The translations under genes were made by a program, and so were the position numbers. Shown in pieces: positions 49,071 through 61,699 of a stretch of 64,000 nt of DNA (position 1 is its first letter; each line of letters starts with the position of its first letter). The DNA is from Sisyra terminalis. Taxonomy: Eukaryota > Arthropoda > Insecta > Neuroptera > Sisyridae. The stretch covers positions 65,606,630 to 65,670,629 of the forward strand of contig OY292274.1 in assembly GCA_958496175.1 (NCBI GenBank), given 5' to 3'. The notes under the pieces were generated by a model. The model had not been told where the DNA came from, made no database searches, and saw nothing but the letters and a program-made list of their open reading frames with translations.

Positions 49071-50310
49071 TAAAAATTGATCAGGAAAACTGTATCTACA
49101 ATATGTAGAATATATCGCGGTCCAATTTATGTAGAATAATTTAATATAATAATATATAAAAATCATACCATAAACAGAAGTTCAAACAAAAATATTTGTG
49201 ACGTATTGCCCAGTTTGAACTTCTGTTCAAATTTGTTTATGGTATGATTTTTATATATTAAATTATACTACATAAATTGGACCACGATATATTCTATATA
49301 TTGTAGATACAGTTTTCCTGATCAATTTTTATGAAATTTATATATATAAATAGAAAAATCGTAAAATTGACTTAAGCTTCAACTATGACCTTAAATAACT
49401 CAGAAACTGTTAGAGTTAGCTAAAAATCATAAGAGACCTTTTTTGTAGAGCGTTAAATTTGCTATAAGAGTTGTCATTGGTCGACATGATCTGTTCATTA
49501 TTTCATGATGAAAAAAAATTCAAAAAATCAAAAGAACTTTTCCCGTGTTATTTCCATTTAAAACTTTGACTGTCGGGGGTCGGGTTAAAATTAAAAGCTA
49601 TAACTTGGCATGAATTTTTTTTAATAGATTTAGAACCGATTTAGGACTATCATGAAAAAAAATTCGGACAAACCCTAAATAAGGACCACTCTAATATACA
49701 CAATATATAGAATATATTGCGGTCCAATTTATGTAGTATAATTGAATATATAAAAATCATATCATAAACATAAATTTGAACAGAAGTTCAAACTGGCCAA
49801 TACGTCACAAATATTTTTGTTTGAACTTCTGTTCAAATTTATGTTTATGATATGATTTTTATATATTCAATTATACTACATAAATTGGACCACGATATAT
49901 TCTATATATTGTAGATACAGTTTTCCTGATCAATTTTTATGAAATTTATATATATAAATAGAAAAATCGTAAAATTGACTTAAGCTTCAACTATGACCTT
50001 AAATAACTCAGAAACTGTTAGAGTTAGCTAAAAATCATAAGAGACCTTTTTTGTAGAGCGTTAAATTTGCTATAAGAGTTGTCATTGGTCGACATGATCT
50101 GTTCATTATTTCATGATGAAAAAAAAATCAAAAAATCAACAGAACTTTTCTCGTGTTATTTCCATTTAAAACTTTGGCTGTCGAGGGTCGGGTTAAAATG
50201 ACAATTAAGAGCTATAACTATAATTGGCATGATTTTTTTTAAATAGATTTAGAACCGATTTAGGACTATCGTGAAAAAAAAATCGGACAAACTCTAAATA
50301 AGGACCACCC
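49071..50310. repeat. Tandemly duplicated 608-base unit containing palindromes (family P5)
   Basis: AGTTTTCCTGATCAATTTTT occurs at 49311 and 49919, 608 bases apart, and the whole unit between repeats. Each unit contains a palindrome whose arms share TGGTATGATTTTTATATATT-type and GTTTGAACTTCTGTTCAAA-type segments around a centre near 49200 and 49805. The rest of each unit includes AGACCTTTTTTGTAGAGCG and ends with GGACCACTCTA or GGACCACCCTA. No coding frame is present. Confidence 0.85.
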
Positions 50311-50487
50311 TAGTATATATAGTATAACTGTTTAAAATCAGCGAAAAAATCTTATTTGGATCAAGAAAAGTCAATATATCAGCTAAATTCTTAAATTTTG
50401 AAATTCTAGAAATTTATTTACTACTTCTCTATACACAACGAATAAAGGGAGTTACAAATAAAAATCGCAAAGAAAATAAAGAAATAA

Positions 50488-50493
50488 TTTATT
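50488..50493 (-). terminator. Polyadenylation signal of the Spätzle-like gene
   Basis: AATAAA on the minus strand, about 130 bases beyond the stop codon at 50624-50626, is the nearest canonical hexamer. Confidence 0.55.
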
Positions 50494-50623
50494 TCATGAA
50501 CTTTTATGATATACTGCAGTGAATAGCGATAAAATTTTAACTTAATTATTACTATTATATATAGTATAAGTTATATATAATAATTACTATAACTATTATA
50601 GTTTCAGATCTAAATTATAAGCT

Positions 50624-53600
50624 TTATGTGAAAATTCTCTTGACCACACATCCTGTGGGGATGATATGATTTTTTGAACTGATTATCATTTTGGTGAAAT
50701 GCTGGGCACATGTAACCATTTCGTTGTTATTCTAAAAAAGAAATAATTAAAGTTAATCATAATTTACAAGGATTAAAACCTTAGTACTTAGTACTTTTGC
50801 AAAACGTATTCTTGGGGTTAGATAAGATTTATTTTCATAGCAATAGAGTACAACCCTTATTATTATTTTAAGACTCCAAGTTTCGAAAAATCAGGATTCT
50901 TGTTTTCAATGATTTTAAAACTAATTTTTATGGAAAAACAAATCTTATTTGTACCCAAAAGTCTTTCACCAGTGTTTCCCAACTTTCATTCGCTTAGATC
51001 ATTCAATAAAGCCCCTTAACATATTAAAGAGCTGCTGAAAATTTGTTAAATGATTAACTCAAACTCTGAACAAACCCCCATGTTGAGAAACACTGTTTTA
51101 ACTTATGAGTTCCGAATCAATATTTGTAGTAAAATACTTACGATGACAAATCTTCCACCTTTGCATTCAGAAACTTGAATATAAATAGGAATTCCATTGA
51201 AATCGTTAATCGCTTTATAAATTCGGGTAACGGGACACAAATTGATTGATTCCTATAACAAAGCAAATAATTATGAAGTATAATTCTTAAATCTTTAATG
51301 AACTTAATATATGTTATTTTATAAACCAGTTTTTCTCAAACTTAAGCTTGGAACTTACAATTGGGTCCCTTTTCTACAAATACCAAGAATTATGATTCAA
51401 ATTTAATTTTTTGAGTACATTTTCGTGGATTCTTTGTTAGGGTAACTTATTTCCAACTGTGCCATATCCAGCTCCCTTTGTCGAAAAAACCCGGGCCCAA
51501 ATTCGGCTCCCTTGTTAGGAAATGTCTAATATCCTTTAATTATAGACTATATTTTATTTCTAGATAAATAGTAAAGTAGATAAAGAAATTATCCCAGGAA
51601 TTGGAATAGGTCACCAATTCTTAAGGTAACTCCTTTCAATCATAGTATGGAATATAAGTGTTTTATGCATTTTCGGGTGCAAATTGAAAAGTTTAAGAAA
51701 TACCAATTTCTACTATTGTTATGTTAGAAAAATTTTAAATTCCCCACATAATGTGTTATTTTATAAATAAGTTTTTCTCAAACTTAAGCTTGGAACTTAC
51801 AATTGGGTCCCTTTTCTAGAAATACCAAGAATTATGGTTCAAATTTAATTTTTTGAGTACATTTTCGTGGATTCTATTAGGGTTACTTATTCCCAACCAT
51901 GTCCAGCTCCCTTTGTTGGAAAAGCCTGGACCCAAATTCGGCTGCCTTGTTGGGAAATGTTTAATATCCTTTAATTACGAACTATATTCTATTTTTAGAT
52001 AAATAGTAAATTAGGTAAAGAAATTATCTCAGGAATTAGAATAGGTCTCCAATTCTTAAGATAACTCTTTTCAATCCCAGTCTGGAATATTAGTAATTAA
52101 TGCATTTTCGAGGAAAAATGGAACATTTTCAGAAATACCAATTTATACTATTGTTATGTTAGGAAAAATTTAAATTCCCCACATAATGTGTTAATTTATA
52201 AATCAGTTTTTCCCCAACTTTAGTTTGGAATCTACAATTGGGTCCCTTTTCTAGAAATACCAAGAATTATGGTTCAAATTTAATTTTTTGAGTACATTTT
52301 CGTGGATTCTATTAGGGTTACTTATTCCCAACCATGTCCAGCTCCCTTTGTTGGAAAAGCCTGGACCCAAATTCGGCTGCCTTGTTGGGAATTGTTTAAT
52401 ATCCTTTAATTGCGGACTATATTCTATTTCTAGATAAAGAAATTATCCCAGGAATTGGAATAGGTTTCTAAGGTCTCTATTCTTGAGATAACTCCTTTCA
52501 ATCACAGTCTGGAATATGACTATTTTATGCATTTTCTAGGGCAAATTGAAAAGTTTGAGAAATACCAATTTCTACTATTGTTAAGATAGAAAAGTATAAA
52601 ATTCCCCAAACTTTCGTTTTGGTTCTTACCTGTTCGTTATATCCAATGTCGGATAAAAGCCATTTTCTGGCACTGTCTTCATTCTCATCGACGATTATCG
52701 AACGTAACCAATGATTTTCTTCGGGTAAAGTTAACACGTTGGGTAATTTCGGATCGTAGATTTGCCTAAATTCGGCCCACACCCGGCAATTTGTCACAGC
52801 AACAATAATAAACAGCTGAAAAGATAATTAAAACGGTTTAATTTTTGTACTTTCCATTCGATTTTTCGATTGTTGGCATTAAAATGGGGCTAAATGACCA
52901 ATTGATTAGATAGCGCTTTTCATTGTGGAAAATTAGAAATTCTTTTAAGTAATTACTAGTCATTTTATACAGCCAATTAATTATTTTATTGTCAAATTAT
53001 TTGAAGTTAATATTATCAAATTTCCAACAAATAAATCCATTGTTTGGCAGTTTGGAATTCAAAAAAATTTAAAAGAATTTGTTTAAAGAAGTCAGTATTC
53101 ATTCGACAATTGAATTTCTTAAAAGAATTTAAAAATAATACCACGTTTTATGCTGTATAAACCAGTGGCTGCATTTATGCAGCTCAAAAATTAGTTATAT
53201 TGGTACTCCAGGGTTTTGTGATTGCTTATCATAAATAGTGGGTCTATAGAAAGGGTTTGAGCTTAATTTGCCATAAAAAATAATTAATAAATTGCAAGAG
53301 ATTAAGTCCTATATCTACTTTCAGATGTACCGGAATATTTAACCGGCATTATAAGGAAATTCAACGACCTTCCTATTTGGATTTTTCGTATATGTTTTAC
53401 GAAAAATTTGAGATGATGAGGATGAGGTCCAGAAGATCCAGATGAGGTCCAAGTCTATCCCCGGATTAATCTACGTGTTGGTACCTAATGGACCTCAAAT
53501 TCGTAATCAGAAACTTTAAAAACATCTTAAGTAAGTGATTTCTTTTCATGCCAAAGAAAATTTGGAATGAATTCCGGAGAATGATTTTTCCAGACCCCTA

Positions 53601-56585
53601 AATGTATTGAAGGATTAAATAGGCCTGATATTCATGATAGGCGGCCCCTAAAACCCATAGGTATTAAAATATGACTAGTTTTGTGCTAATTTCAGTCGAA
53701 AATGAAATAAATATTTGAAATTATGGATTTAAAACAGGCATTTTTGATCTGCATAAATCAATTCCAATAATTAGTTTCAAATATCAAATTGTATTTGATA
53801 GTAATTTGAACAAAATGCCATCATTAAAATTAAAGTTTACATATTTATAAATAGGACAAGCATTGCACCAAATGGGGTACCGGTTTTACTAATTCTTTTC
53901 CCAAATAAAGCACACAAGAAATAAATGAATCGAATAAATTAATCAAAATTATTCATTTTCCTTATATATCAAATTTTAATTTATAGTAATTTGGATAAAG
54001 TCCAATCATTAAATTAAAGTTTACATATTTATAAATAGGACAAGTATTGCACTAAATGGGATACCGGTTTTACTAATTTTTTCCCCAAATAAAGCACACA
54101 AGAGATAAATGAATCGAATAAATTAATCAAAATTATCCATTTTCCTTATCAAAAAATAAATACAATCAAAAAGCTTAACAATTTTATTTTTATATTTGCA
54201 CAGAAATAAACTTATAAATGCTTTTGATGAAGCGAAAGCTTTGCATAGACAAACTATATTTTATCGGCCTGATATCGGCCCCGAATCGATTTCTTATCAT
54301 ACGGCGGCAAAATAAAAACAAATTCCAATTATTGTTTAATTTGTTTTGATAAAAAACGTTTCGCCTCAATAATTAGTGATTGGAATTTTTAATTACAACG
54401 ATATCAAAGTAGAACCAGGAGTTGCCCCAATGACATCACGTCACTTGATATAAAAATGTAATATTTAAACTGACGATTTTAAGTAAATATTACAAAAAAA
54501 AATCAATATGTTGATATATTATCCAAGAATGAATTTTCATTAAATTCTTAATTCAAATTTCTTGGCCGATTTACAGTTTCCGATATTATAATTGATTTGC
54601 TGGGAGTAAATTTAAAATCATTTGTTGATTTTCGATATTTTTACTATTTATTATATTTGTAAACTTTAAGTTTAAAATAGGGGTTTCAATTGAAATAATT
54701 TAGATTTAGCTAACTGACGATTTTAAGTAAATATTACAAAAAAAAATCAATATATTGATATATTATCCAAGAATTAATTTCCACTATTCTTAGTTCAAAT
54801 TTCTTGGCCGATTTGCAGTTTCCGATATTACAGTTGATTTATTGGGACCAAAGTAAAATTAATTTGTTTTGATTTTCGATATTTTTACTACTTATTATAT
54901 TTGTAAACTTCAAGTTTAAAATAGGGGTTTCAATTGAAATAATTTAGATTTAGCTAATCTGAAAAAATTGAGGAAATCGTTTTTTTAAGGGTTAAATAAA
55001 AGGAAAATGTGGTACTGCCATCTATAAATTTTCTTATGATTTAAGCCCTTAGGTATCCAAGTTTACAAAATGATTTTCATGTTTTAAAAAATGGAATGTA
55101 TTTTTTTTTCTATTATAGATAGTTATTTACATTTACCAAATGGTATTTGAAAGTATAAAAAGATTTGTTTTTGATAATTTTGAAAGAATTTTTTCAGTTA
55201 ATCCTTTTTGTTTTCAAAATAGAACTGGAATTTTGGAAATATAATCATTAGGGTCAGTACAATTCAGTCGGTCCAGCACTGGTCCTTGATTATTTTTTTT
55301 AATTCTGATTTTTTTTTGCGGTCATCCCAACATGTTGATAATTCAAATTCATAATTATTGTAATTTTATTGTTTTTAGTTTTCCGGTGGTGGCCATATTA
55401 GTTTTACTAGGCGCAGACATTTTTACACTTTTAAGGGTTTGCGGAAACTTGATTATCTCAGGCCCTATTTGTCCTATCAAAATGAAACTAAAAGCAGTGT
55501 GTTCATGAAAATATAAACTATAAAGATGTAATAAGATGTTTTTACCTAAATTCAATTCTAAGGGGTGAAATTTCAGCCTAAATTTTTAGCTCTCATTTGT
55601 AAAAACTCCAATTTTCACGGAAAGATTGTGAAGGAAGGGAAAGAGTCTACACGTTAAAACAGTTTTTTTACAAACAATTAGGTACTAGTAGTATACAAAA
55701 ACAAAATTTGAAGTCTGAGACTTTAAGCCTATTTAAAATAAAAAATAACTAAGTAGCTTAGTATTTTTAAAGTATTTGTATATTTAATATTTTTATTTGA
55801 TAAAACCTAATCAGCTTACATAGGAGTGGGGCCCCATTTTTTAATTTGCCCCAGGGCCCTTGGTTACCTAGCTACGCCACTGATCATGGTTCTATATTGT
55901 AGGTACAAAATTGATATAATTAAAGAATGGGATTGTGAAAAAAAAAAATCAAAATTTCAAGAAGGGATTTCTTTTACAAATAATAAGCAATAATAGAATT
56001 TAAGTTTCAATTTCATAAGCCAAGAAATTCCGTGTTTTTTTGCTCAAAAAAAATTCTTTTATTTAATCCCAAAAAAGATTCTTACAAAGTTTAAGTAAAA
56101 TAAAGAATAATTGAACTTTATGCTCTAAAAATTGGTGAAATTCAGGGCCAAGTCTATGCAAAAATTGGATTTTTTGTAATATTTTCGAAAATAGATTTCG
56201 GTGATTGAATTTTCTTTCCGATGAAAGAAACAGAGAGGAAAAAGGGGATGCAAGAAATAAAAGAACAAGGGAGTTGAACTTTCCTGTCACTTTTCCTGTC
56301 CAGTTAAATTCGTAGATATCCCTGGTAAAAAAGGCATTTTAAATGCAATGATTTCAAAATGCCTTTAAATGTCTTTTTTAACAGCAATTTTAAGCGATTT
56401 ATTCTTATTATCTTAAAAATATTAATTCAAAATTTTGAAAAATAAATGGTGGATTTCACTATGAAGTACAAAACCCTCCGCTTTGTGTAGCTCCTAAAGC
56501 TATTTTATAAGATTATGAGCTTTATAAAACCATTAAAGATAGCAAAAAATAGTAAATTGGTACTTACGCACTGAATAAAAAACAT
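50624..56585 (-). CDS. Small secreted protein with reduced Spätzle-like cystine-knot domain
   Basis: Four minus-strand exons, 56585-56568, 52815-52630, 51252-51142 and 50731-50624, join in frame to 140 codons. Every intron is phase 0 with GT..AG ends. Residues 1-20 (MFFIQCLFIIVAVTNCRVWA) form a signal peptide that intron 1 splits after codon 6. An acidic stretch follows (PEENHWLRSIIVDENEDSAR, with a possible cleavage site at SARK), then a cysteine domain. The spacing LCPVTRIYK, YIQVSECKGG, VTCAQHFTKMI, IIPTGCVVK lines up with the Spätzle order LC..IR, IQIEEC, ICKQHYT, KIPSCCKC. Spätzle proteins are Toll ligands in development and immunity. This one has only four mature cysteines (C74, C98, C113, C133) against seven in fly Spätzle, and almost no prodomain. 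It could be a divergent Spätzle paralogue or another cystine-knot peptide. The gene model is strong; the family assignment is an inference. Confidence 0.7.
50970..51095. mobile_element. Short hAT-like MITE in intron 3 of the Spätzle-like gene
   Basis: CAGTGTTTCCCAACTTTC at the left and ATGTTGAGAAACACTG at the right are inverted termini of the same type as at 4359-4812. It is 126 bases. The flanking octamers TCTTTCAC and TTTTAACT do not match, so the target duplication is lost or the ends have moved. Confidence 0.6.
51318..52629 (-). repeat. Threefold tandem repeat (about 440 bases) filling intron 2
   Basis: The segment TTTTTCTCAAACTTAAGC recurs at 51330, 51772 and, changed, at 52207, spaced 442 and 435 bases. 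Other landmarks recur in order: CTTTTCTAGAAATACC, TTTTGAGTACATTTTCGTGG, AGCTCCCTTTGT and TAGTTTAATATCCTTTAATT-like. On the minus strand each unit begins with a sequence resembling the flank of the real exon-2 donor (GTAAGAACC in the gene, GTAAGTTCC in two units). The array ends at the exon. Confidence 0.85.
52816..53775 (-). other. Intron 1 of the Spätzle-like gene, acceptor-proximal part
   Basis: AT-rich intron sequence directly upstream (minus strand) of exon 2. No element or gene recognised. Confidence 0.4.
53776..54150. repeat. Tandem duplication of about 188 bases in intron 1
   Basis: Two adjacent copies share AAAGTTTACATATTTATAAA, CCGGTTTTACTAATT and AATCGAATAAATTAATCAAA, with about 90 percent identity by eye. 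Confidence 0.8.
54467..54960. repeat. Tandem duplication of 244 bases in intron 1
   Basis: AACTGACGATTTTAAGTAAA starts copies at 54468 and 54712, and the copies run through TTGGCCGATTT.CAGTTTCC to AATAATTTAGATTTAGCTAA. Identity is high with a few small indels. It is a local duplication without transposon ends. Confidence 0.85.
55751..55882 (+). mobile_element. hAT fragment, copy D
   Basis: The stretch from AGTAGCTTAG to CCTAGCTACGCCACTG matches the right part of copy C (25975-26100) and the complement of the left part of copy B, including GCCCCAGGGCCCTTGG. Only one terminus is present, so it is a truncated copy in intron 1 of the Spätzle-like gene. Confidence 0.8.
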
Positions 56586-56683
56586 AATGGCGGAAATTTT
56601 CTGGTTACAATTCCCAAATTTCAATAGTAAATGTTCAAAAGCTCAAGCTTTCTCGACACTTGTTGCAGATCGTTAAATTTTAA

Positions 56684-56719
56684 ACTGATAACTTTTCCGC
56701 AAAGCTCCCGTTTTATATA
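56684..56719 (-). promoter_or_regulatory. TATA box and initiator of the Spätzle-like gene
   Basis: On the minus strand TATATAAA lies at 56719-56712 and TCAGT (arthropod initiator) at 56688-56684. The distance from the TATA start to the initiator A is 33 bases, as in standard core promoters. The predicted 5' UTR to the ATG at 56585 is about 100 bases without an intron. This independently supports the position of exon 1. Confidence 0.75.
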
Positions 56720-57526
56720 TGGGCAGAGGTGACAAAGTTGTACAAACCCACGCACCGCTTAAGTACCCACACCTGTGGTGGTACCTACACATACATTTGT
56801 GAATGTATAAAAAATTTTAATAATTTTCAATTCTTTTTCCTTCGAAAAAAAAAAAAAAAGGATTATTTTTTCGTAATCACTCGATGGAGCTTAATGGCGA
56901 CAACGACAAACGGAAGGTAGTAATATCTGTACCGACCGACTACTGGCATTGTTGCCATCTTGTTTTAATTTGTCGTCGCAATAATTAATTAAATCCGGCA
57001 GGATAATTAACCGTTTTTGATTAAATTTCTTTCATTTAGTGAAGTGGAAACGACTTACGCCAGATTTATGGGTATGAAATTTAATTAAATTTATGTGACG
57101 ACAATTGTAACGATATATATATTTTTTTTTCTAAATAAACTTGTTTTATCTGTTTGCTGAAATTATTCATCGAATAATAAAGCACAGGGGTGGAAAAGCT
57201 CAATCTTTTACACAGTGCTGGCTATAAAATTTGTCTTTAATTGAAGGAAATATTCTTTAAAAGTATATTTAACCATATTCTTAAAGGGTGGAAAATTTTA
57301 AAACAAATGTAAATACAATTCTTCAGTATCTTCATTAGAATGAACCTAAAAGAAACGGAAACTATTTGGTCCTTGGATTCCATGACAATATTCTGTAAAA
57401 ATCAGAGATTTTAATTACTTATTTTCAAAAGAAAACTTAAGAATTTAAATTATAATATTTTAAAGAAAAACCCTTTGGTTTATCGGTTAATTTCTTAGAA
57501 GAATATGTTTAGATTTTTATAATATA
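56720..57526. other. Upstream region of the Spätzle-like gene
   Basis: Relatively GC-rich patches (CACACCTGTGGTGG near 56768, GGCGACAACGACAAACGG near 56895) may be regulatory. I saw no clear NF-kappaB-type site. Confidence 0.35.
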
Positions 57527-59135
57527 CTAATCCGTAATTAAGAAACAAATTTACAAACTTTTCTTATGTTATTTAAATGGGAAATAAAATTTCATGAGTA
57601 GACAATGAAAACTGTTAATATTAAAAGCTCAAATTTGCACATAAATTTTTGTTATCTTCAACAATACTTTCGTAGCACCTAAGATAATCCAAAGGATCGA
57701 TTTTTTGGACGACCTTAATCTCCATGTACATAATATATATTCATCGGATTATAGGCACTAACAAAATACCAAAATATGCATGGAAATATGCATAAAATAT
57801 GCACTATGAAAAACCATTTATTATTAGATTTATGTTTATTTTCATTTTATATGTATCTTAATATATATAAGACTGGGCCAAAAAAATCGACTATTTTTTT
57901 TTTGAAAAGTATATCGACAATATTGTTCAAGGTGACAAAAAAAAAATATTGGGAAGGTTTGAGCCCTTAATATTAATATTAAGGGGTCTATCATCTGTAA
58001 TTTCGATTTTTTATTTGTGCTTTGAATTTTGCGTCAATGCTGTCAAACTATCAAGGTAAAAAAATTCCTCTGCACATATATTTATAGAAAATTAAATTCC
58101 CTACAAAATTTTTCTCTTTGAAAATTTTTGCCAGACACGCCGTTTCCGAATAATCAAGCTTCAGACATTAATATAATTTTTAGATTTATCTTCTTTATTT
58201 TGGAATTTTGGAACTAACGAAAAAATAAATATATAGAAATAAACAATATAGATTCTTGAAGGTAATATAATGCTCTACAAAAAAGGTCTCTAAACGTTTT
58301 TTTCATAAAATCACTCTTTCAAAATTGGTTGAACAACGAAAAAACTAATAATTTATTTTTTTCTTCAACATTAATTGTGAATAACTTTTGAAAAAGTGAC
58401 ACTATGTAAAAACGTTTAGAGAGCTTTTTTGTAGAGCATTAAATTCCCTTCAAGAATCTATATTGTTCATTTCTATATATTTCTTTGTTCGTTAGTTACA
58501 AAATTCCAAAATAAAGAAGATAAATCTAAAAGTTATATCAATGTTTAAAGGTTGGTTATTCGGAAACGGCGTGTCTAGCAAAAATTTTCAAAGAGACCTT
58601 TTTTGTAGAGAATTTAATTTTCTATAAATAAATGGGCAGATAGTTTTTTTTACCTTGATAGTTTGACAGCATTGACGCAAAAATGAAAGCACAAATAAAA
58701 AATCGAAATTGCAGATGATAGACCTCCTAATCCGTTATTAAGAATCAAATTTACAAACTTTTTTTATGTTATTAAATGGGAAATAAAATTTCATGAGTAG
58801 ACAATGAAAACTGATAATATTAAAAAATCAAATTTGCACATAAATTTTCATTATCTTCAACAATACTTTCGTAGCACCTAAGATAATCCAAAGGATCGAT
58901 TTTTTGGACCACCTTAATCTCCATATACCTAATATACAGACATCAGATTATATGCACTAACAAAATGCCCAAAATATGCATGCAAATATGCACCAAAGAA
59001 GGGCAAAAAATGCATAAAATATGCACAATCAAAAACCGTTTATTATTAGAATTTATGTTTATTTTCACTTTATATGTACCTTAACATATATTAAACTGGG
59101 CCAAAATAATCGACTATTTTTTTTGAAAAGTATAT
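57527..59135. repeat. Foldback family P3 with direct duplication of its flank
   Basis: The block 57527-57905 is repeated at 58730-59135, about 1203 bases away. Shared landmarks are AACAATACTTTCGTAGCACC, CCAAAGGATCGATTTTTTGG, ATATGCATAAAATATGCAC and ACTGGGCCAAAA. Between them a palindrome spans 57985-58725, with GGTCTATCATCTGTAATTTC on the left arm, its complement on the right arm, and arms of about 360 bases. The arrangement is direct repeat, palindrome, direct repeat. No coding frame is present. Confidence 0.85.
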
Positions 59136-59487
59136 TGTTCAGTTTATACAGTTTTTATGGCAACTTTGCAGGCATCCTCGAAGCTTTTTTCCTCTTGGTA
59201 AAATTATTTTCTATAATATTAGTAAGGCTTCCCAATTTACAATAATGTAACTTTGGTTGCCTACCCTAAAATGATTGATTTATTATATAAAGTATATTCT
59301 GCGTTTTTTTTCCGACAGAAATTGCTTATATCTCAGTATCAAATGGCAAATAATATGAGTTACAGTTATGACTAAGAATAAAAAGACACCCTTAAAATTG
59401 TAACAAAAATATTCTTTAAGAAACTATCAGCAAAAAAAGCATAATATTACGATTTAGGAGTACTAAATGGCTCTTTACCATAAATAT
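59136..59487. other. Spacer, nothing recognised
   Basis: No supported features between the P3 and P1 elements. Confidence 0.4.
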
Positions 59488-60293
59488 TAGGGTGATTTTT
59501 TTTTTTTGACTTTTTTTGGTCCCATCGTGGAATTGTGTTGGAAATACCAAAAAAAAAAATTCTCTGAAAGTTTGAGCCTTTAATATTAATTTTAAGTCCT
59601 CGACCAAGACGTGTAAAGATTTCCCATTGAAAATACACGGAAACTCTGATTTTTTATTTTTAAATTTCTATATCTCAGCGGCATTTCATGGGATCGCTTT
59701 TATCGAAAATGTATTTTTCTGCGAATTAAACGCTCTACAAAAGTGCCCATTGCGACAATGTCGTAACTCACACCGGTGAGGTAGTACGGGCCACTGAACC
59801 TAATTTTTCCATAAAATTCGCGTTTTTTTTGCATTTATCTCGTAAATAACAAGAGCTACGGAAAAATTATAAACGAAAAACTTGTAGAGAATTTGATTTC
59901 CTACAAAAAAGTTCCTGTAGACCAAATCGCGAAGATCAATATTAAACGAGATATTAAGCCTTGAATTTTATGGAAAAATCAGGTTCCGTGGCCCGTACTA
60001 CCTCACCGGTGTGAGTTACGACTTTGTCGCAATGGGCACTTTTGTAGAGCGTTTAATTCTGAGAAAAAACCATCTTCGGTAAAAGTGATCCCATGAAAAG
60101 CCGCTGAGATATAGAAATTTAAAAATAAAAATATCAGAGTTTCCGTGTACTTTCAATGGGAAATCTTTACACGTCTTGGTCGAGGACTTAAAATTAATAT
60201 TAAGGGCTCAAACTTTCAGAGAATTTTTTTTTTGGTATTTCCAACAAAATTTCACGATGGGACCAAAAAAAGTCAAAAAAAAAAATCACCTTA
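59488..60293. repeat. Foldback family P1 copy c
   Basis: The left end AGGGTGATTTTTTTTTTT and the right end AAAAAAAAAATCACCTT are complementary, and both arms follow the copy at 2453-3492 closely through GTCCTCGACCAAGACGTG and CACCGGTGAG. The central ATTTAAATC segment of copy a is missing, so the arms (about 400 bases) meet near 59960 at a short centre around TTAAGCCTTGAATTTTATGG. It has about 95 percent identity to copy a by eye. Confidence 0.85.
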
Positions 60294-61699
60294 ATAAGTA
60301 TATCGATTTTTTGGATCTTTGATCATAATTATTTCATTAATTTGTCCCCTTGTCTAGTAAATTGATTTTATAGAAAAAATCAAGGCGTTACCATAATGTA
60401 TAGAGTGGTTTTCAAAAACGTATAGTTGGGCTATTAAATTTTTAACGAATAAAAGTGCATTATAGATAATAAAAACTTTTAATACTTCCTATTTGAACCA
60501 TTGAAAATGCATTGAATATTTTTTTACAATATTTACAAAACTACTAAAATGCTAATTAAATTCGAAGAAACAATTTATGATTTATGATGGCCATATAAAT
60601 TTTGATCTTTCCATATACAATTTCTCTTATTATTCAATGTCATTCTATTACAAATCAATAATTGTTAGTTAAACTGGAAGAGAAAAATCAGACGTTACTC
60701 TTATTTCATTTAATTATATATCGTCAGATTGATTCAGTTAAGAATTTTTTTCGATCAGTGAAGCATGTGGTATATTTTCGCGAGGATTTTATGTCGAAAA
60801 AACGAAATTTTCATTGTTTAAATTGGTGAGTTTAGATCCAAAAAACTAACGCCAGAAATATTTAACAAATACAATTTAAACTATAAATCCTGTCTTAAAA
60901 TATTAACATTTATGCCCAAGTTCCCCATTTAATTTCGGGAAGCTTAATACAACTGTGACCAACGTGATAACGAAATTGAATTTTGTTGGAAGATTTTCCA
61001 TTAACATATGGAGCAGATAATATTATAAATATATGTTCTGAACGCAAAGTGTTGACAATGGCACTGATAGAACGATTAATTAGCTTAACAAGAACAAATT
61101 GACATATTTTATGTCCCAGTGTAGGTGTTTATATGATCCACAACGACAAAACGGTGCAATACTTGTACACATATAAGCAAAAGCAGTATCAATAACATTA
61201 AATATTATGGAGAAGATTTGAGCAAATTATATTCGCTAGTCTGTCCCTTATCAAAAAATATTCTCCTAATAATATCCCATACTATTGATATTATCAATTG
61301 TCACAATTTATTTATAGAAAATTCATAATCTTGTCAACATATTATAATGGTAGTCTTTGAGTTTAGAGTTTATCAGTGACTGACCTACGATTCCGTGTTA
61401 AATATTCAATTAAACTAATTCTTCATTACAATTCTCGAATATTAATTGAATTATGATAGTCGGTGATAACTATAATATATTTATTTCTTTGTGTAAAGGG
61501 TATTCCTGATTAATAAAATTATTGAGATAAAATTCTTAAATTTTCGTTTTAATAAAAAAGCAAAAATAAATAAATCTTTAGCATTTTACAATATATTATC
61601 TTCCTTTACCATTCCAGGGATGAAAAACAGAGGTTTTATGACTTTTATTATATTTTTATTTGACTTGAATATCACCAAAAAGAAGATATATGATGCACA
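60294..61699. other. Intergenic, nothing recognised
   Basis: AT-rich DNA without supported genes or repeats. Confidence 0.4.
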
